NCBI GenBank assembly: GCA_937925455.1
Contig: CALEWF010000081.1
Span: 1 to 5,872 of the forward strand
Length of the DNA stretch: 5,872 bases
Direction of reading: 5' to 3'
Source of the DNA: an uncultured Flavobacteriales bacterium
GTDB lineage: Bacteria; Bacteroidota; Bacteroidia; CAIKAF01
Made by a program: the position numbers and the translations under genes. Positions 5,866 to 5,872 of the stretch are shown one piece after another. Every line of letters begins with the position of its first letter. Position 1 is the stretch's first letter. The notes below the pieces were generated by a model. That model did no database searches and had not been told where the DNA came from. It worked only from the letters and a program-made list of their open reading frames with translations.

Positions 5866-5872
5866 GATACAC

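Larger units (their letters stand above)
5666..5872. other. Gene-free, hairpin-rich right end
   Basis: No ORF of useful length exists here; the longest rightward frame from an ATG (5698) has 15 codons. The right half is occupied by two adjacent inverted repeats, listed separately. The window is cut inside this region, so a gene or element continuing to the right cannot be excluded. Confidence 0.6.

Overview
The window looks like a chromosomal segment of a Bacteroidota (Bacteroidetes) bacterium, probably an environmental member of the Sphingobacteria/Chitinophaga/Saprospira side. Several signs agree. The DNA is A/T-rich, and the genes lack Shine-Dalgarno sequences. Promoter candidates match the Bacteroidota -7 element (TANNTTTG, here also a TTCG variant) with an upstream TTG or TTTG. 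Exported proteins have signal peptides ending in Ala-Gln. One of them carries a C-terminal domain like the sorting tails of the type IX secretion system. A lysine/alanine-repeat histone H1-like protein is also common in this phylum.

Layout, left to right. Positions 1-670 are a long, very A/T-rich gene-free stretch with palindromes and two terminator-like hairpins. A small histone H1-like gene (671-1087, +) follows, with five in-register 39-bp tandem repeats. A strong hairpin (1108-1141) then separates it from a converging gene for an exported PhoD-like metallophosphatase (1170-2210, -). That gene is divergent from a secreted alpha/beta hydrolase (2248-3447, +) across only 37 bp, and their candidate -7 elements overlap around one TTCGAA core. 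Next, 28 bp downstream, comes an ABC-F ATPase (3476-5413, +) whose promoter overlaps the hydrolase stop codon and predicts a nearly leaderless mRNA. The last 459 bp hold a weak terminator, a 52-codon ORF with its own promoter-like element (possibly the stump of a membrane-anchored regulator), and two adjacent inverted repeats at the right edge.

How the parts relate. The two exported hydrolases (phosphatase and esterase-like) share a promoter region and may be regulated in opposition. The ABC-F protein is a cytoplasmic ribosome-associated factor, and the H1-like protein is a cytoplasmic DNA-binding protein. Neither has an evident functional link to the exported enzymes. I see no defence system, CRISPR array, transposase, rRNA or tRNA. 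The window is largely ordinary; the interest lies in promoter architecture, repeat expansion, the secreted hydrolase and the right-hand relic/repeat region.
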